Assembly (NCBI GenBank): GCA_030549495.1 | Contig: JAUIRK010001031.1 | Coordinates: 124,001 to 188,000, forward strand | Reading direction: 5' to 3' | DNA: 64,000 nt | Origin: Nectonema munidae | Taxonomy: Eukaryota; Nematomorpha; Nectonematoida; Nectonematidae | Shown: piece by piece, positions 21,509-56,153 of the stretch | Layout: each line of letters begins with the position of its first letter | How positions within the stretch are numbered: the first letter of the stretch is position 1 | Made by a program: the position numbers and the translations under genes | Notes under the pieces: generated by a model | Told to the model about the DNA's origin: nothing | Databases searched by the model: none | Seen by the model: the letters and a program-made list of their open reading frames with translations, nothing else

Positions 21509-24153
21509 AAAAGTTACTATGAATGAAAATATTCCAAATGGTGCAATCTTTGTTTATAAAGATAAAACAAACTGCAAGATTACCGCAGCTCCACGTGGAA
21601 AAATGAGTGTAAAAATTAAAGTTTAAAATAACTCTCTCTGCTTTTACTGATTTTAGAACTGAAAGACAACAAATAGTATCAAGATATGAATTCCTGGTTT
21701 TAAAATGAGTAAACATTTATCTGATTAAAAAATAGGTAAATGAACTTTTTGGATTAGGGTGGCGGGGTGCTGGGTTCAAAATGAAGTAGTCGCAAAATCT
21801 TGAACAGATTCAATTCTTTCATCCAAATTTACGTCGTCACATTTTTCTTTCCAATGACGATATTCTTTTGATAAAAAAAGGAATATACGTCTAATTTCGA
21901 TATCATCGGTAGAATCTACTTTTGAAGAATTCGTTTAAAAATTTGCAGTTCACAAACAGTGAACTTTCGTCTCCCAAATTTTTCATTCGTTTTCGTTAGA
22001 AAAAATTAGATTTTACATTACGAACAGGTTAAAATTTACTGAAAAAATACAATATTTTTCAAAAAGATGTAAATTTGGTGCAGGAGACAGTGCTGACAGA
22101 AAATTTCATTACTGGACCGATGTCCTTTACAAGTTCGCTGGGCAAATGTCCTACACTTTAGGATGAGATCTGCGCTTGTCATCTCGTCAGTTGTTCGGAC
22201 CATTGCTAATCTTTATCTATCCGAAATTGGGTCAAAATTGACAGAAACGTTTGATTTTGTATATCTTTATTTAGAACATAGTGTGAAAATTTGAAATAAT
22301 TCAATGTGTTCCAAGAGCGCTGCAAACAGTTTAAGAACGAACAGTAAAACGAATTTGAGGTACGTTATTCTCAAGATCGAAACACAATAAATATATTAAA
22401 TGTTCTGTACGTTCTATATTCATACGCCCTGAGCATACCGACTTCAATATTATCACGTGTATCAGCTGTAGATTAGCGCGGTCTTTCTTTTTTTGCTCAT
22501 TTTTTATCGTTCCTTTTTTTGATATAAAGATTTATATAAGTTTTCATGACTTTAACAAATTAAATAGATTGTAGTCAAATATGATCCCATTTCGAGCAAC
22601 CCAGTTCGTGGAACTGTTTTGGACAGGCCAAGGTTAATATAGTTAGGTGACGCCTTGTTTAGGACTAACCTGCGCAGCAGATGAAAAAGCAAAATCTCGC
22701 AAATAACGCAAGAATTGGCCCCAGACCAAGAAATAACTGAAAAAATCTTACCAACTCTGAGAGCGAATAAACTTAATGACACGAAAAACGGAGATGAGAG
22801 AAATACGGATAAAATCCAATGTTGCGCGTATAAATATACACATATTTGCGTACATACGGAGTAGTTGGGGGGCTTACAGTCAAATCCAGCTTGATAACAA
22901 ACATATGTTGCATCAAATTATCCAATATTTGCACAAAGGTCAACTAGTTTATATGATAAAATGTTTTGTTAAATTTTGATGATAAGCTTGCTATGCTGCA
23001 TGAAGAATTTGCACAAGAGATTGATTTTTGTTTGTAATCAAAATACTTTATTGAACCCACCGTGGTGCTCTATCTATTTGTTACGTCATAGGTTGACGAA
23101 GAGAAACCAATAAAATTTTAAAGCATTCTATTTCTATATTTTGTAAGCGTAATTAGTTCCCGTATATTTGAAAGCTAGTGAGGAAAAATACATTGGCATT
23201 GTTGTTATAGTATCCTGCTATGTCTTATGACGTCACTCATGTATGAAAAGAATTAAATCTGAATTCGTTCACTTTTTGTATTTTGGAAATACTCTAAGTT
23301 GATTTTAAATCTTCGATTTCCCATGACGTCAGAGTGTTTATCTTTTTATCCCGCAGTTAATGCTTGGATTAAATCTGTAATAATAATAATGTTCATCTTC
23401 ATGGCATATCTCCTGCAAGAGAGGAAACATGGCTTAAATCTTAAATCGTTCTCTTTCCATACACACACACATCAGAGAGGAATTTTTTGTAGCTTCTGAA
23501 TTACAAAATTTTATTAGTATATCAAATGACAATAATCGAAAGACCAGAAATTCAGATGTAATGATTTTTTCCAATTCAATGATAAATAACACAATTTTAT
23601 TTCGTTCTCCATTTATAATATATATATATATTATATAGAATCAAAGCTATCAAACCAAACTGTAATTTGATACTAAATCGTTTCGTCAATTACAAAAGTA
23701 TTTTTTTCAAAGTGTAAGAATCTTTAAAGAGGCACTTGAAAAAGATTTTTTATAAATTCAAAATGGAGATATTCACGCAGACAAGAATATCTAAGGCAGA
23801 TATTGTCCTTACAATTAAATTTCAAAGATTTTCACATCCTTCTTACTTAAAGTGTGATAAAGAGCTTTATATTATTGAAAAATATGTAAATTTTAATATT
23901 TTTTAGATAATTTTTTTCCAATTATTCACATTTTTTTAAAACTGTTTTAGCATAAAATCCATTTTATGATAAGAAATGACATTATTACTTGACTCAACAT
24001 TTTCATTGTAGCAAAGGATATTAAACAGAAAATTAGAAGATAATATAAGAAATTAAAAAAATTAATTCTGTTAAAAAGCCGATCGGATTTGTCCCCTTCT
24101 CACCTCTAAAAGGGCCCATGATCGTAATACTTGCAAGAATCCTTAGTCTATTT
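21509..24153. other. Gene-free AT-rich stretch
   Basis: I see no supported gene. Short open frames at 22552-22782 (minus) and 22776-22979 (plus) resemble nothing known. An (AT)n run is near 23620-23634. Confidence 0.3.
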
Positions 24154-24599
24154 CAGTGTTTCCCAACTCGTTTCTTGTCGTCGTGGACCATCTTCCAAAA
24201 AAAAGTATGTACCATTTTTGTGGGAAAAACTTATTATGATCCACACTAAAAATTCATTAAAAATTTATTATAAAATCAAAAAAAAATTAGATAAAAGTAA
24301 CAAATCAATAAAATTTCATTTTGCGTTTTTGCTGTAACCAGGCTTCTGAACTCTTTCTTCTTTGACCGAGCTGTCTATGTCTGGAGGAGTTAAAGATAAA
24401 GCCTTACTCTTTTCGCCCCAAAATAAGTAAATAATCTTATTTATTATACAAAATAAATAAAAAAAATTGCCAATCATAGTTGCAATTATAAAAGCGAAAT
24501 TTCACTATAATTTTCGCTTTTGAAATATTTTTCGTGGACCAGCAAAGAGTTGTCTTATGGATCAGCAGTGGTCCATGGACCAGCAGTTGGGAAATATTG
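24154..24599. mobile_element. hAT-type MITE, 446 bp
   Basis: The left end is CAGTGTTTCCCAACT and the inverted right end is CAATATTTCCCAACTGCTGG. A perfect 8-bp duplication GTCTATTT lies at 24146-24153 and 24600-24607. The interior near both ends has GTCCATGGACC-type sequence, as in the 51688 and 197 elements. It is non-coding. Confidence 0.9.
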
Positions 24600-24607
24600 G
24601 TCTATTT

Positions 24608-26861
24608 GTTGCATTATCTAGCCTTATAACAAATTGAAATTATTGATAATGAAAATAATAGCAAGCATGCAAACCAATTGATGGATGAATTGCGCTTGAT
24701 AGATCTAAAACTTTTAAAGTTTCACTCAAAGAGACAAAAAAATATGTTTCGTTTTATACTGACTTTTGGTATTGGACCATCATTACCCAAGACATCCATT
24801 ACAGAAATGGACTTAGATAACAATATTTAGCAGGGGGAGAGGAAGGATACGTTCTCGACGTTTTAGGGCATAATTTGGATTTGGGTAAATATCAAAAACC
24901 AAAAATAAAGGGAGACAACAAAAAGCTCTCACCCGCTCATAAATCTATTACTGATTCATTTGTATAGCGTTTGTTAAGCTTTTCTTATTTTGTTTCATCT
25001 TAGACTAGAGTTTATATTGATTCTGATAGAAATAGTTGAAGTAATGCCGTGTGTGGTTGGCTTATATATTAAAAGTTGTAGTAGTAGATAATTAACACCC
25101 AATTGAAACAGCCAAAGTTACAAAGTTTTAATAACGACTAGAGTTAAAAACAAGAGCAAGTGCACCCCCACCTCCTCTCTCATTTTCCTAAAATATTTTT
25201 ACTATTTTTTACAATTGATGAAAAAATCATAAATTTTAAGAGGAACAAGAAAATCGTTTTATCAAATACAAAATAGAAAATATTAATCGAAAGATATTTC
25301 TTTCAATTTTTTAAAAATGGTTGTGAATATTTTTTTTAAAATTTATGAAAAATATCGATTAAATGTACATGATGAAGATAAATAAGGAGGGCAGTTGGAA
25401 GAGGGGAGGGGTGGAGACATGACCCTTCCAATTTGATAACTAATTACCAATAAAAAGAAATTTTAATAAAAGAATAATGTTCGAGGTAATTCCACAATAT
25501 TCAATGATTCTAAATCTAAAGACTATACTTTAAAATACAATTTTTAAAGGTCTTAGTATTAGTATTGCTAAATTTTTGGTGAAGTAAATGGAGAAGGCCA
25601 CATTTTTACGCAGCTTTTGATAACGATATAATTTTTTAAATATATTTATTATGCATAAAATTTTTTAGGCCCTTTACTTTAAAATACCTTCTTACGCCTC
25701 TGTAAATAAACATTTAAAAAATTACTTAAAATGACTTACAATATACTTTCGGAACTGTGAACAGATTTGTCAGATGTACCGCTTTTAAAGAATTGTCCCA
25801 TTTTTGGCTTCGCTTAATAACAAATTTTAATTCGTAGGATTTAAAAGAATCCGCGTTTTTCATTGACTAATCTTATACGTGAACGGAAATTTTGCCGAGC
25901 GGCATTTTCCCAAAGGTATATTTAGCATAAATGAGATTTCACCGAAATAGTGCATACAATTTGACAATTTTTGCGTAGACGTTGTTTTACTTCCAGTAAG
26001 TTTGCAAGCTTGTTCTCTATGTAAAGAGGCAGGGTAATTTTTATTTTTGTATTATTCATAACTTCTATACACAAAGTATGCGATGGATAATTTTATCTGC
26101 TAGGAGTTACAAGAAAAGTGTGCTATGATATCATATGACTGATTTGGTATCGAATTTTAAAAAAAAAGTTTTCTAAGTGCAATTTCTCACAACATTTAGA
26201 AACTTAAAAAGATATGCCTTGCCTTAGTTTATGATTCTTTGTTTTATCCATTTATTTTCTTTTTTTGGTCGACAAGTTTATCTCAATCACTGAGAAATAT
26301 GAATGTTTGTGTCAGCATCTCTTTTACTGTATTTTATGAGTTTTAGTGTTACATTAGAACAATATTATTTTATTGTTCCCTGAAGTCTAGAAAAATGCGA
26401 AATTGTATTTATATTTTCCGTGAAATACCCGTCTTCCAAATGTCCATTTGATAAAATTTTTGTTAGGCCAAATGTCCGCCTGCTAAATATGCAACCAGCC
26501 AAATGTCCGGGTACCAATCTTATATTTCAAAAAAAGAGTTAGGAAAATTTTATCTACACATGCGATTGCTTATCTCTTCTTTTACTTTCAAAGTATTTTT
26601 GTGTTTTCACTTTCTTTGTAAGAAATATCTTGACTTTTTGGACAATGTAAATATCTGACAACTCCAACTATGAGCCAATGTTTAGTTGACCAATTTCTAG
26701 TATTGACATATTCTGATATATTTGCAATACATTTTGCTATTTTTCATAATTCGATACTGGTATTACATTATTAATCAATTTTGCAGATAAGCACAGTTAA
26801 AATATCTAAGCAAACTAGTTTAAGTAATGCTTCATATTTTTACAATTGACAGCATGATACC
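24608..26861. other. Gene-free stretch with a degenerate CCAAATGTCC repeat
   Basis: No gene is supported. At 26434-26515 the motif CCAAATGTCC recurs three times at intervals of about 35 bp, with related spacer words. There is G-rich sequence near 25385-25420. The rest is AT-rich. Confidence 0.35.
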
Positions 26862-26869
26862 ATCGGAAC

Positions 26870-27523
26870 TAGCGTGTCGACCCCGGGGATCCTCATCGCC
26901 TATTCCCGGGGAATTTCTGAAATTTTTACTCCTCGTCCTCGAAACTCATTCCTCGACTCCCCGAGGAGTTTTCAGATTTTCGATTTGCTTCTGTGCTGAA
27001 CTGTTTGATGAAAATTTTAGGCTAATTTTATAGTTTAAGTCCAATCAAATTTTTAAATCTGCATTTTTTGATGAAACAAAAAAGTTGTATTAAAGCAGAA
27101 ATAAAATAATGAAAAAAACGTTTGACCTTTATTTGGAAACAAAAAGAAGGCGCGAAGTTTTGGAAAATTTGTTCAAGAATTTAAAAAGCATAAAACCAAC
27201 ATCTGTAGACTCCGAACGAGTGTTTTCATCAATGAGTTATTTTTCTACGAAAATAGGAAACCAGTTTAAAGATGAAACTTTGAACGACCTAGTATTTCTT
27301 AGACATTTTTTCAAAACATGAATATTTTTTTACATTTTTTTAAAATAATTTTATTCAACTTTTGAACTAATAAAAAACTTTCACAATACTTTATATTTTT
27401 TCATTTTAGAAGAGTTTTTTTATTGTGAAAAAATCGCTTTTTCTTCCCCGGGGAAATATTTCAAAAATTACGAGGTCCTCGTTCCCCGGGGAATGAAATA
27501 AAGACCTTAAAGTGGACACACTA
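26870..27523 (+). mobile_element. hAT deletion derivative retaining a transposase C-terminus
   Basis: The left end TAGCGTGTCGACC and inverted right end TAGTGTGTCCAC are flanked by a perfect duplication ATCGGAAC (26862-26869 and 27524-27531). The ends are rich in CCCCGGGGA-type words, with several near each end. Only the last part of a transposase gene remains between them. Confidence 0.92.
27109..27321 (+). CDS. hAT C-terminal dimerisation domain, isolated 70-codon frame
   Basis: Starting at an ATG, the frame encodes KKTFDLYLETKRRREVLENL, then KPTSVDSERVFSSMSYFSTK and TLNDLVFLRHFF. This is the C-terminal hAT dimerisation signature (the S.ERVFS motif) with its own stop. The rest of the transposase, including the catalytic residues, is missing. 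It is a remnant inside the 654-bp element and is still open. Whether it is expressed is unknown. Confidence 0.75.
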   Translation: MKKTFDLYLETKRRREVLENLFKNLKSIKPTSVDSERVFSSMSYFSTKIGNQFKDETLNDLVFLRHFFKT

Positions 27524-27540
27524 ATCGGAACGTAAAAAGT

Positions 27541-27800
27541 AAGTTAGAAGTAAGAAACGTTCGCGAGGAATTTAATTTTGCGAAAATCACAAAAACAAAA
27601 ATTCAGTGAACTTAATTGCCAGAGTTTAAAGTTTTTATATAGGAAATTTTTTATAACATTTAAAATCTTTCATATATAAAATTAAAAACCGCTGTAATTT
27701 CGTTATTAATGCCCAACAAGTAAAAAAACTATTTTTTTAGGTTAAATATCTAAAATTTTAGGAAAATGTTGTTCTCGCAAAATTAAAGTACTTTATACCG
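27541..27800. repeat. Dispersed repeat, copy 1
   Basis: It shares order and sequence over about 260 bp with 32170-32440. Shared blocks include TTTTTTATAACATTTAAAATC, CATATATAAAATTAAAAA, AATATCTAAAATTTTAG and TTGTTCTCGC. The ends carry inverted AATTTTGCGA words, suggesting an old MITE. Confidence 0.65.
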
Positions 27801-30800
27801 CTACCAATTAAGGAGTTCATTGATAGTTTTGAAACTTAAATTAAGTCTTTTCTATTCTGAACCTCAAAAAATATCAAATAAATAGTTAACTCTTTATTTG
27901 AAAAAGCTATAATCAATATAAAAACCATATAAGGTCCATTTGAATAAAATGCAATATAAAATACAAAATTTGTTAGAGATGGTAAAAAGGTGCATGTCAC
28001 AAGGCCACAGAGACTGCTGAGTGTTATCTAAGAAGTATCTTTATCTTAATCAGACTCTTAATTTAGACTCGTTATCTTAACCAGTCTATTTAAAACTATT
28101 TTTAGAATTTCCCACACACACAATTAAAAAATGCAACAAAACTCGCTAAATTAAGGTCATTAAACAAAAGAAAAGAATCGATGTGATAAAGTTTCGCACA
28201 CACATGTAGTGTCCCACTCAACTTTGATCTCTATAGTCTATATACGTATACGATAGAATGCGTCGCTCAGCGTAGACTCTCCATTACTCGAATGGTCTAT
28301 ATACTCTATATCCTTGCGTTAGAATATGATCAAGGATTCAACTTTTTGATTGAATTTATAATTTTGCATCAAACTTTAAGCTTGCGCAAGATAAAATCAT
28401 TTACCACTCACTTGCGTGTTATACGACTTTTATAAAAACATCATTCCTGGCTTTTTCCCCAAAATATTTGTCACGCATGATCTTGTACTCTTTACATTCT
28501 AAATACTATTTTCTTTCTTCTCTTTCAACTTGGCGATTATCTATCTAACGAACACTTTTACTTCCAGTGGTGTTTGAAAATTGAGGTGAGTATTTTGGAG
28601 TAAATACTTTTCACTTTTAATTTTTGCTTTTTACTATACAGGAATTATGTGGTAAATTCAATACAAATAATTTAGTCTAGCGCTGGTATTTTTTTGGTTG
28701 TAGCTATATTTCAAAATGCGAAATCATAAACTTAAAATACATTGTTAAATGTTCTATTTCTAACCTAAAGCTTTTAAAGTTAGCTCACCCATGCAGAAGT
28801 TTGAAATTTTTAGAGAACGAATTTTTTAAATGATTTTAACTGTCCCAAATTTTCGATCTACGATTGGTGAAAAAGAAATGGAATCAAACAGGGCTAAATT
28901 TATGCGCCATGCTCAAATTATTTGCGAGAGACGGTTGCTCCTCCGCCTATTTGTGAGCGTTACACTTCCTCAAAAATATAATAATGATACAGAATCATAA
29001 TTCTCAGCATAATCTTCTTGCTTATACGCCGGCGCTACAAGCCCTTATTTTTTATAATCAGTTATGTTCTCGGCAGTTAAGGTCGTCACAAAGTTAACAT
29101 CCTACCGCAACCAGTTAAAAACAAGAGACTCTTAAACATAGTTCTATTTTGCAAATCATCCATTATAAGTAGACAACCTTGAAAATTTTTATAATATTTT
29201 AAAGCAAGTTTTAGGAAAGAAAAAGTGGTAGTGAGTAGAGTTGGAAAAATAACGATATTTTCGTTGAATTTTTTGAAATTAACGAAAAATAAGACAACAG
29301 GGTATTTTTAAGTGAACGATTGTATTGATTCGTTAATTTTTCGTCATATAAATATTTTTAGACCCAATGTTAATGAGTATAAAATTAACGTGCGATATAT
29401 ATTTATCCATGACGTCTGCAAATCATTATTATCAATTTTTCTCGTGCTTTTAATATTTCCAAATTTATTGTGTAATTTCACTTGAGCATTCATCTTGTTT
29501 ATGGAATAAAATTCTTGGATCTTTCTCAGAAAAAAAGCTTGGAGAAGGCACTTCTCCAAATGACCCGTACAGGAATAAAAATATAGAAATAATATCATGG
29601 GATAAAAAAATTTTTCTTGATGCTAAATTACACTACCTTCAAAAGTTTTTTAAAGAGGATTTTGAAAAAAATTGGCATACTACAAAAATTTGATCAAAAT
29701 TTTCACGCACTTCATTTTTCCAAACTATAAATTGATCAATAGATTTTAACACCTACGCTCGCGGCTCTTTCGCTTTATTGCAAAAACACATTAAAATTTT
29801 CTTTGTTTTTGATAAAAAAGTTTTAAAAAAAGTAATAAAGTTTAGAGATTTGGTTGATAAATTTTCTCCAAATAATATTTTAAACGCGTAGTACTGGTTT
29901 AGATAAAACTTAAATAAAGAAAACATTCTGAAACAAATTAATTTTATTTAAGTATAGTCATCTCCGAGGTACCTTTCAACCCCCGTTTATATATTTATAA
30001 GATGCATTTAACTTTTTATCGCCTGATTATTATTGATACTGTTGGAATTATTTTCTCGAAATATTGTCAATGTTTTGGTATGATATTTATATTTTAGTGA
30101 ACATGCTAAATTAAAAATGGTGTGACTAGTTTAATCTCCTCTATTTCTCCTTCATTTAGATTTGTAGTGAAAGCAAGTATTATTAATGTGTTTCAAAAAC
30201 ACTCAGTATTTTTAATCTTCAAGCCAGCTTTCGGATTTTATAAAATCTATAAGTTGCGTCATCACAATTCAAATCAAATGTTTTGGTATGAACACACCTA
30301 ATAAGTCACAAGCTACTGACTTAATTAAAAAAGTTGTTTTCAAAGAACATTCTGAAAAAATTTTCAGCTTTTTTATGTCTTAAACAAAATTTATTCAAGG
30401 AAATCATTTTGTCTTTTTTAACCGATAATGTGAGAGATCATTAAACAAATTATCATTTTAAAATTAAAGAAATTGCTCGAAGAAATATAAATTTCAAGTA
30501 TGAAAACATTTTTGCTTATATGATTTTTTGTTACAACTCTAAAAATTGTGAATAATATATTTCTATTCAGCTATTTTCAAAGTCAATTTTTAAAGCTGAA
30601 AGGCGGTTTTTTAAGTCATGAAATAAAATTTTTCCTAGCCCTACTCATAAGCGATTATTTAGAGAGAAATAAAAGAGGAAAACTGCTTTCGCAGAAATGA
30701 CGCCAATTTATACTGAAAGCTTGGAATGCTCCTAGAACTACCAATCTTCTCTTATCATGACTTCATAACAAACATTAATCAGTATTATGATTATAAGTAA

Positions 30801-33800
30801 ACATAAAATTTTTATTCACATAAGATAAAATCCAAAAATCCAATTAAAATTACTTCTTCTATTTAATATTTCGGCACTAGATCATTTTGCGTTACAAAGG
30901 ATAGTCCATCTAAAAGTTCAAAGAAAAAAATAAATATATTGCAAGATAAAAATTATTGATACACTTTCAAAGACAGTTATGTTTTTGGATAGTGTTTAAT
31001 GTGAAAAATAAATCACCTTAAATATTATAACAATTCAAAAACAAAGGTATACATACATTTTTATTACAGTCACGTGACATCTTTTAAGAATTAGTTGAAC
31101 GCGCTTGTGTATCCTACAATTTTTAGAGAAACTTTTCCGTTCCTTTGTTATGCATATTTAATTTTGGGATGTAGTATATGTAAAAAATATATTACTTCTC
31201 AAAAACAATCTTCTTATGTGAAGTAGGCTGTAAATGACGATTCAGCTTCAAGTTAAAATTTATAAAAGCTCCTTCTGCGTTGAAATCAAAAAGAAGAAAC
31301 TTTTGTGAATCAGTAACGCCTTTCTTAGCTTAATAAAACGACATTATTCCGAAAAACACTCCTTCTTCATAAAATATATAATTTCTTTCGCAATAAAAAA
31401 TAAATACAGTGAACATTTAAAAGATTAAAATAAAAGGTTTTAACGTGAAAAGTTTAGTTTGATATCATTTAATTTAATTCTGATATCACAACCTTCACAT
31501 ATTTCTTAGTTTCCTTCACTTCCAAAGATTTTACTTTCAGAACTTAATCTCTTTTCTGCCGTACAAGATGTGAGAAGCAATAAAGGGTATCGTATGCATC
31601 TCTGAATGATTTGTTAGGTTTTCAACATTGCTTATGTTTCCTTAACTGTCATAAAATGATCATCATTGCATGAATGGAATTTTTTAATCAGTTTTTTTGT
31701 AAAGATAAAATGGATTATCGCTTTAAGTATGAAAGAAGAATTGTACAAAATAATATGAAATCAATAAAAAAGCACTAGTACGATTTAAATATATACATAT
31801 TCTTCTGTCTATGAAGTCATTGTTGCATTTGATTACGTCATTTCTGCCTTTTATTATAACACTGCTGCATATTAAGTGCATAAATTATTTAATCGAGTCG
31901 AAGAAGAAACATTAAAAAAATTTATTGAAATACAAAAAAAATTTCATTGTATTCAACATTCAATATTCTTAGGATCAGATTTCTTAGATCTGATTCGTTT
32001 TAAAGTTTGTACGGAGCGAAAAAGAATTCTCAAGTTGGTGTTCGTGTAACAATATCAGTAGCTGGATTATTTTAATTAGTCGTCTACTCGTGAAAAGTGA
32101 ATGTTGATAACAATCAGACAATATTTTTTAAACTTCCAATTAAAATTAAAAATTTTTTTTTTCATATAAATACTATGGAGTAAGAAATTTTCGAAAAGGA
32201 AATAAATTTTTCGAAAGCACAAAAATTTTGCGAACTAAATTTCGGGTGTTTCAATTTTTTTATATGAAATTTTTTATAACATTTAAAATCTTCCATATAT
32301 AAAATTAAAAAGCACTGTAATTTACATATTAATGTTCAACAAGTTTAAAAAACCGATTTTTTAAGGCTAAATATCTCAAATTTTAGAAATGATTTTGCGA
32401 AATTTTGTTCTCGCGTAATTAAAGTACGTTACAGTGTATGCTTAGGAAAGAGATTATTTGTAAACTACCGGCTATATGCGCCAATTTTGTGTAAATTTTA
32501 ATTTATTTGCTATCAATTTGAAAAATCAAATACCCAACTATATAATATATACAGTGAAAATCTCTACTCGTATCACCTCATTATATGCGCTGCTTTTTAT
32601 AATCCAAAAAGATTTCCAACACATCAACAATTTATTCCTATTCCTATAAATTTTACCACTTTCCTAATTCATAACATGACATCTAAATTTTAACCCAAAC
32701 GCAAAGCTAATCCTCTCAGAAATGGAACTTGTATTTTTCAATTGATATTTTCTCAATTTGCTATCAGCCAATGAAATCATTACTTTATTAAGCAGCTCAA
32801 ACATAGGAGTGTATTTCTTATAATAGAGCAACTCATCATTTTAACACGCACATCTTTGATGTTTCATATCACGATAAACGGTTGCTCTCTGCAGTCTATA
32901 CGACAAGGCAAAGTGATTCGCTATTCAATGGGCATTGCTGATTGTTTTGTTTAAATTTAGAGTGATGAGTGTTTATATTGCGATTTAACCATTGCAGGCC
33001 GCACAATGGATCACCTGAATCTCATGAAATAAAAATCGTCCGCTTTAAGTCTCATTGAAAAAGAAAAGCAGATGATTATGCTTTCTATAAAACGAAATCG
33101 TGTCTAACGAACATTAAGAGCTGATTCTGGCTGACAAAGCACATGCGAATCATGGTAAGTCTAAGCTCACGTGCTGAAATATTTCTTACGCGAAAGAGAA
33201 TAAATAATTCAAAAGATCCTTAAAAGAAGGAGTAACTACAAGATAGCTTTTGAGAAAGGTGGTAACTGGGGTGGGAAACGCATTTGTGTTCATTTAGAAG
33301 ACATTACTTCACCTAAACGACATTATTTCAAGGAAACGTCGCATACTTATAAAATATACTTTGTTTCAGAATGAAAAGATGGGTGATGCTGCACTATTCG
33401 GGCACAAGATTAACAGGGAGAAAAAAAGAGTTGACTTTTCAGTTAAATCCACATTTTTTGAGTTGAATCCACTTGAATCCTTCATTTTATCACGCTTTTT
33501 CGATTCTAAGAGATGTTTATTATTATTTATTAATTAATTATTATTAAAATTAGCTAGTTTCATTCATCTAAACGACGTAAGAAAAAAGGATTTTACAAAA
33601 ACTTCGTCAAAAATGAGCAATATCAAACTAAATAAAAATCTCTAAGTTGCTAAAACATTCTGCAACTTGTGCACGGATTATTCAACATTGCAAAAAAGAT
33701 GCGTGCACTTCAATGTGATCCTTAAGTTTGGTGTTTATCTTAAAATTTAAATATTCGTTTTGCTATTACTTAAATGAATTCTGATATCACCACTCCCACA

Positions 33801-34613
33801 TTATCTACACGCTTTCTTTCATTACTTAAAGCGCTATCCATTAAATCCATTTGTTACTTGACATACAAGTAAAGATTACAAATATGTTAGTCACTGCCTA
33901 AATAGTGGGAAGTGAATTTGAACTTTTTTAATATACAAATTTATAACTACTCATACAAATTATTTTCTAAAATATTTTCTTCTTTCAAACATTAAAAATA
34001 TTTAATACACGATACTTATCTATTTGATATTTGTAAGTTTTCGCAGCGCCCCTAAGAATTTCAAAATGCAACCGTCTACTTTGGGAGACACTGATTTAGG
34101 TAGTGATCGAGTAGACCAAAGAGTGTAACGGCAACTTCAAACTGCTAAAGCACGCTTCTTTAAAACTAATGACGTCATGTACTTACATTTGGTTACAGTA
34201 CTGTGAATCATGTATTGCACTAATGCCCGTCTCTCATTTTCTTTATTATAAATTGGCCACCTACTCAATACGATCTTTTTGCGCCAAGCTGTTAGGTTTA
34301 ATTCCCAGTAAATGAACGTTATTTTTAAAAAATATTAGGGCACTTCGTGCTGATCAATTAAAATGAAACTCAATTAGTATGGATTAATTACTAATTATTG
34401 CCTACACATCAAGCAAATCAATAAATAGTGTGGAAGGGCTGCAGCAAACAATTTCTTGAACAAGGCAATAAGAAGCAAGATGAATTTTATAAGCAATGGA
34501 ACTTTTTCCTTTCGAGATGTTCTTGATAAAAAAATTTAGCACTGATACAAGATCTAATTACAAGCGTGTTTTTTACGCAGATTGCAGTATCAAGACGAAA
34601 ACAGTTTAGTTAC
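27801..34613. other. Gene-free stretch downstream of CDK8 exon 8
   Basis: The final short CDK8 exon should lie on the minus strand somewhere at or below this interval, but I could not pick it out. No other gene is supported. The open frame at 29344-29598 (minus) has no recognisable similarity. A fragment with TCGTCCGCTTTAAG near 33040-33110 belongs to the TCGTCTGC MITE group. Confidence 0.3.
32170..32440. repeat. Dispersed repeat, copy 2
   Basis: Second copy, in the same orientation as 27541-27800, with many point differences, so it is old. Confidence 0.65.
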
Positions 34614-55029
<20,416 letters not shown>

Positions 55030-56153
55030 GCAAAAAGGATTAAAAGCTTCTTAACTTCTAAAATAACTTTAATTTTAGAAAATATGAGAGTTATAGATTC
55101 AATAGAAGTAGACACTAAAGCTAGCAAAGCTTAGTCCAATCCTTAAGAGCGAATTGACATACTTCCGGTGTACTAATGCCTTCTAGATTAAAAAAAGGAG
55201 TAAAAAAAATTATTATAAAACTTTTTTATTTTGGTTCTTTATGAAAAGAACTTTTAGTGAAAAGTTTCAAAAAAAAATTTCATGCCTTATCTAGAAGTAA
55301 TTAGTAGTAAAGAAAACAAATCTAGAAGGAGATTGATAATATTTTAAAATTGAATTCCAGTAAAGCTTAATGCCAGCTTTAATAAAGCTGCGATTAATAG
55401 AAATTTTTCATCATAAATCTGTTTATTAACTCATTTGCTCTAATCTTTCAAATATTTTCAGACTCTGAAGTACTACTGCTACTCGAAACATACTTTTCAA
55501 AATCTTTTTAGTTATGTTTTGTCCTGATATTTTCACTCTTCTCTCTAAAATGCTAGAATAAATATAAGAAGGCAAATAGATGGTAAGAAAAGGCGAAAAG
55601 TTATAAGATTAGATGAAAATGATGCAATCGTTAAGGATTTAGCAAATTTGCATGTTAACTTTAAAAAAATGCACAATTTTGGTAGACAAAGAACAACTTT
55701 TAGCTAGAATTAAAATAGCAGTCTCTGAATTCAACTTGAATGAGAAGAAATGAAGCTGATAGTCTGAATCCTCATATCTAAAAATCTTTAGCTTTTTGAT
55801 TACCATGACAATTCCTCTCTTTCCACTGAATCAACGTGCAATTTGTTCATTGGCTCTTTCCCTTTTTAGATCTTCAACAAATAAAGAAATCCGAAGAAAC
55901 ATTCGTTTTTAGCGATGGCAGCGTTCATTTCTTCAAAAAAAGAGAGCAAATTTCACTGCTATAAAATTATGAAAAGGCACACACTTATTGAGATGCTGTA
56001 TAAACGTAAATTGAACATTGAAAAGTTGAGCGCAAAATTAAAGTTTGTTGGCAAAACTGAATCTAAGTGATGGGGAAGAGATCTTTGTTGCTTGGCAAAG
56101 CTTAGGAGACATTGCATTGGACTAAAATTGCACCTCACTCTTTTGCCAAGCTT
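55030..56153. promoter_or_regulatory. CDK8 upstream region, promoter expected
   Basis: It lies between the CDK8 start codon and a coding-like terminal exon that ends at 56154 on the same strand. The CDK8 promoter and 5' untranslated region should be here, about 1.1 kb. No TATA box or other core element could be pinned down in this AT-rich sequence. Confidence 0.35.

Noticed and set aside
22552-22979. Open frames on both strands
   Set aside because: No family resemblance and no splice support.
29344-29598. 84-codon minus-strand frame as the missing CDK8 exon
   Set aside because: It has no Q/S/H-rich tail character, and the splice phase was not supported.
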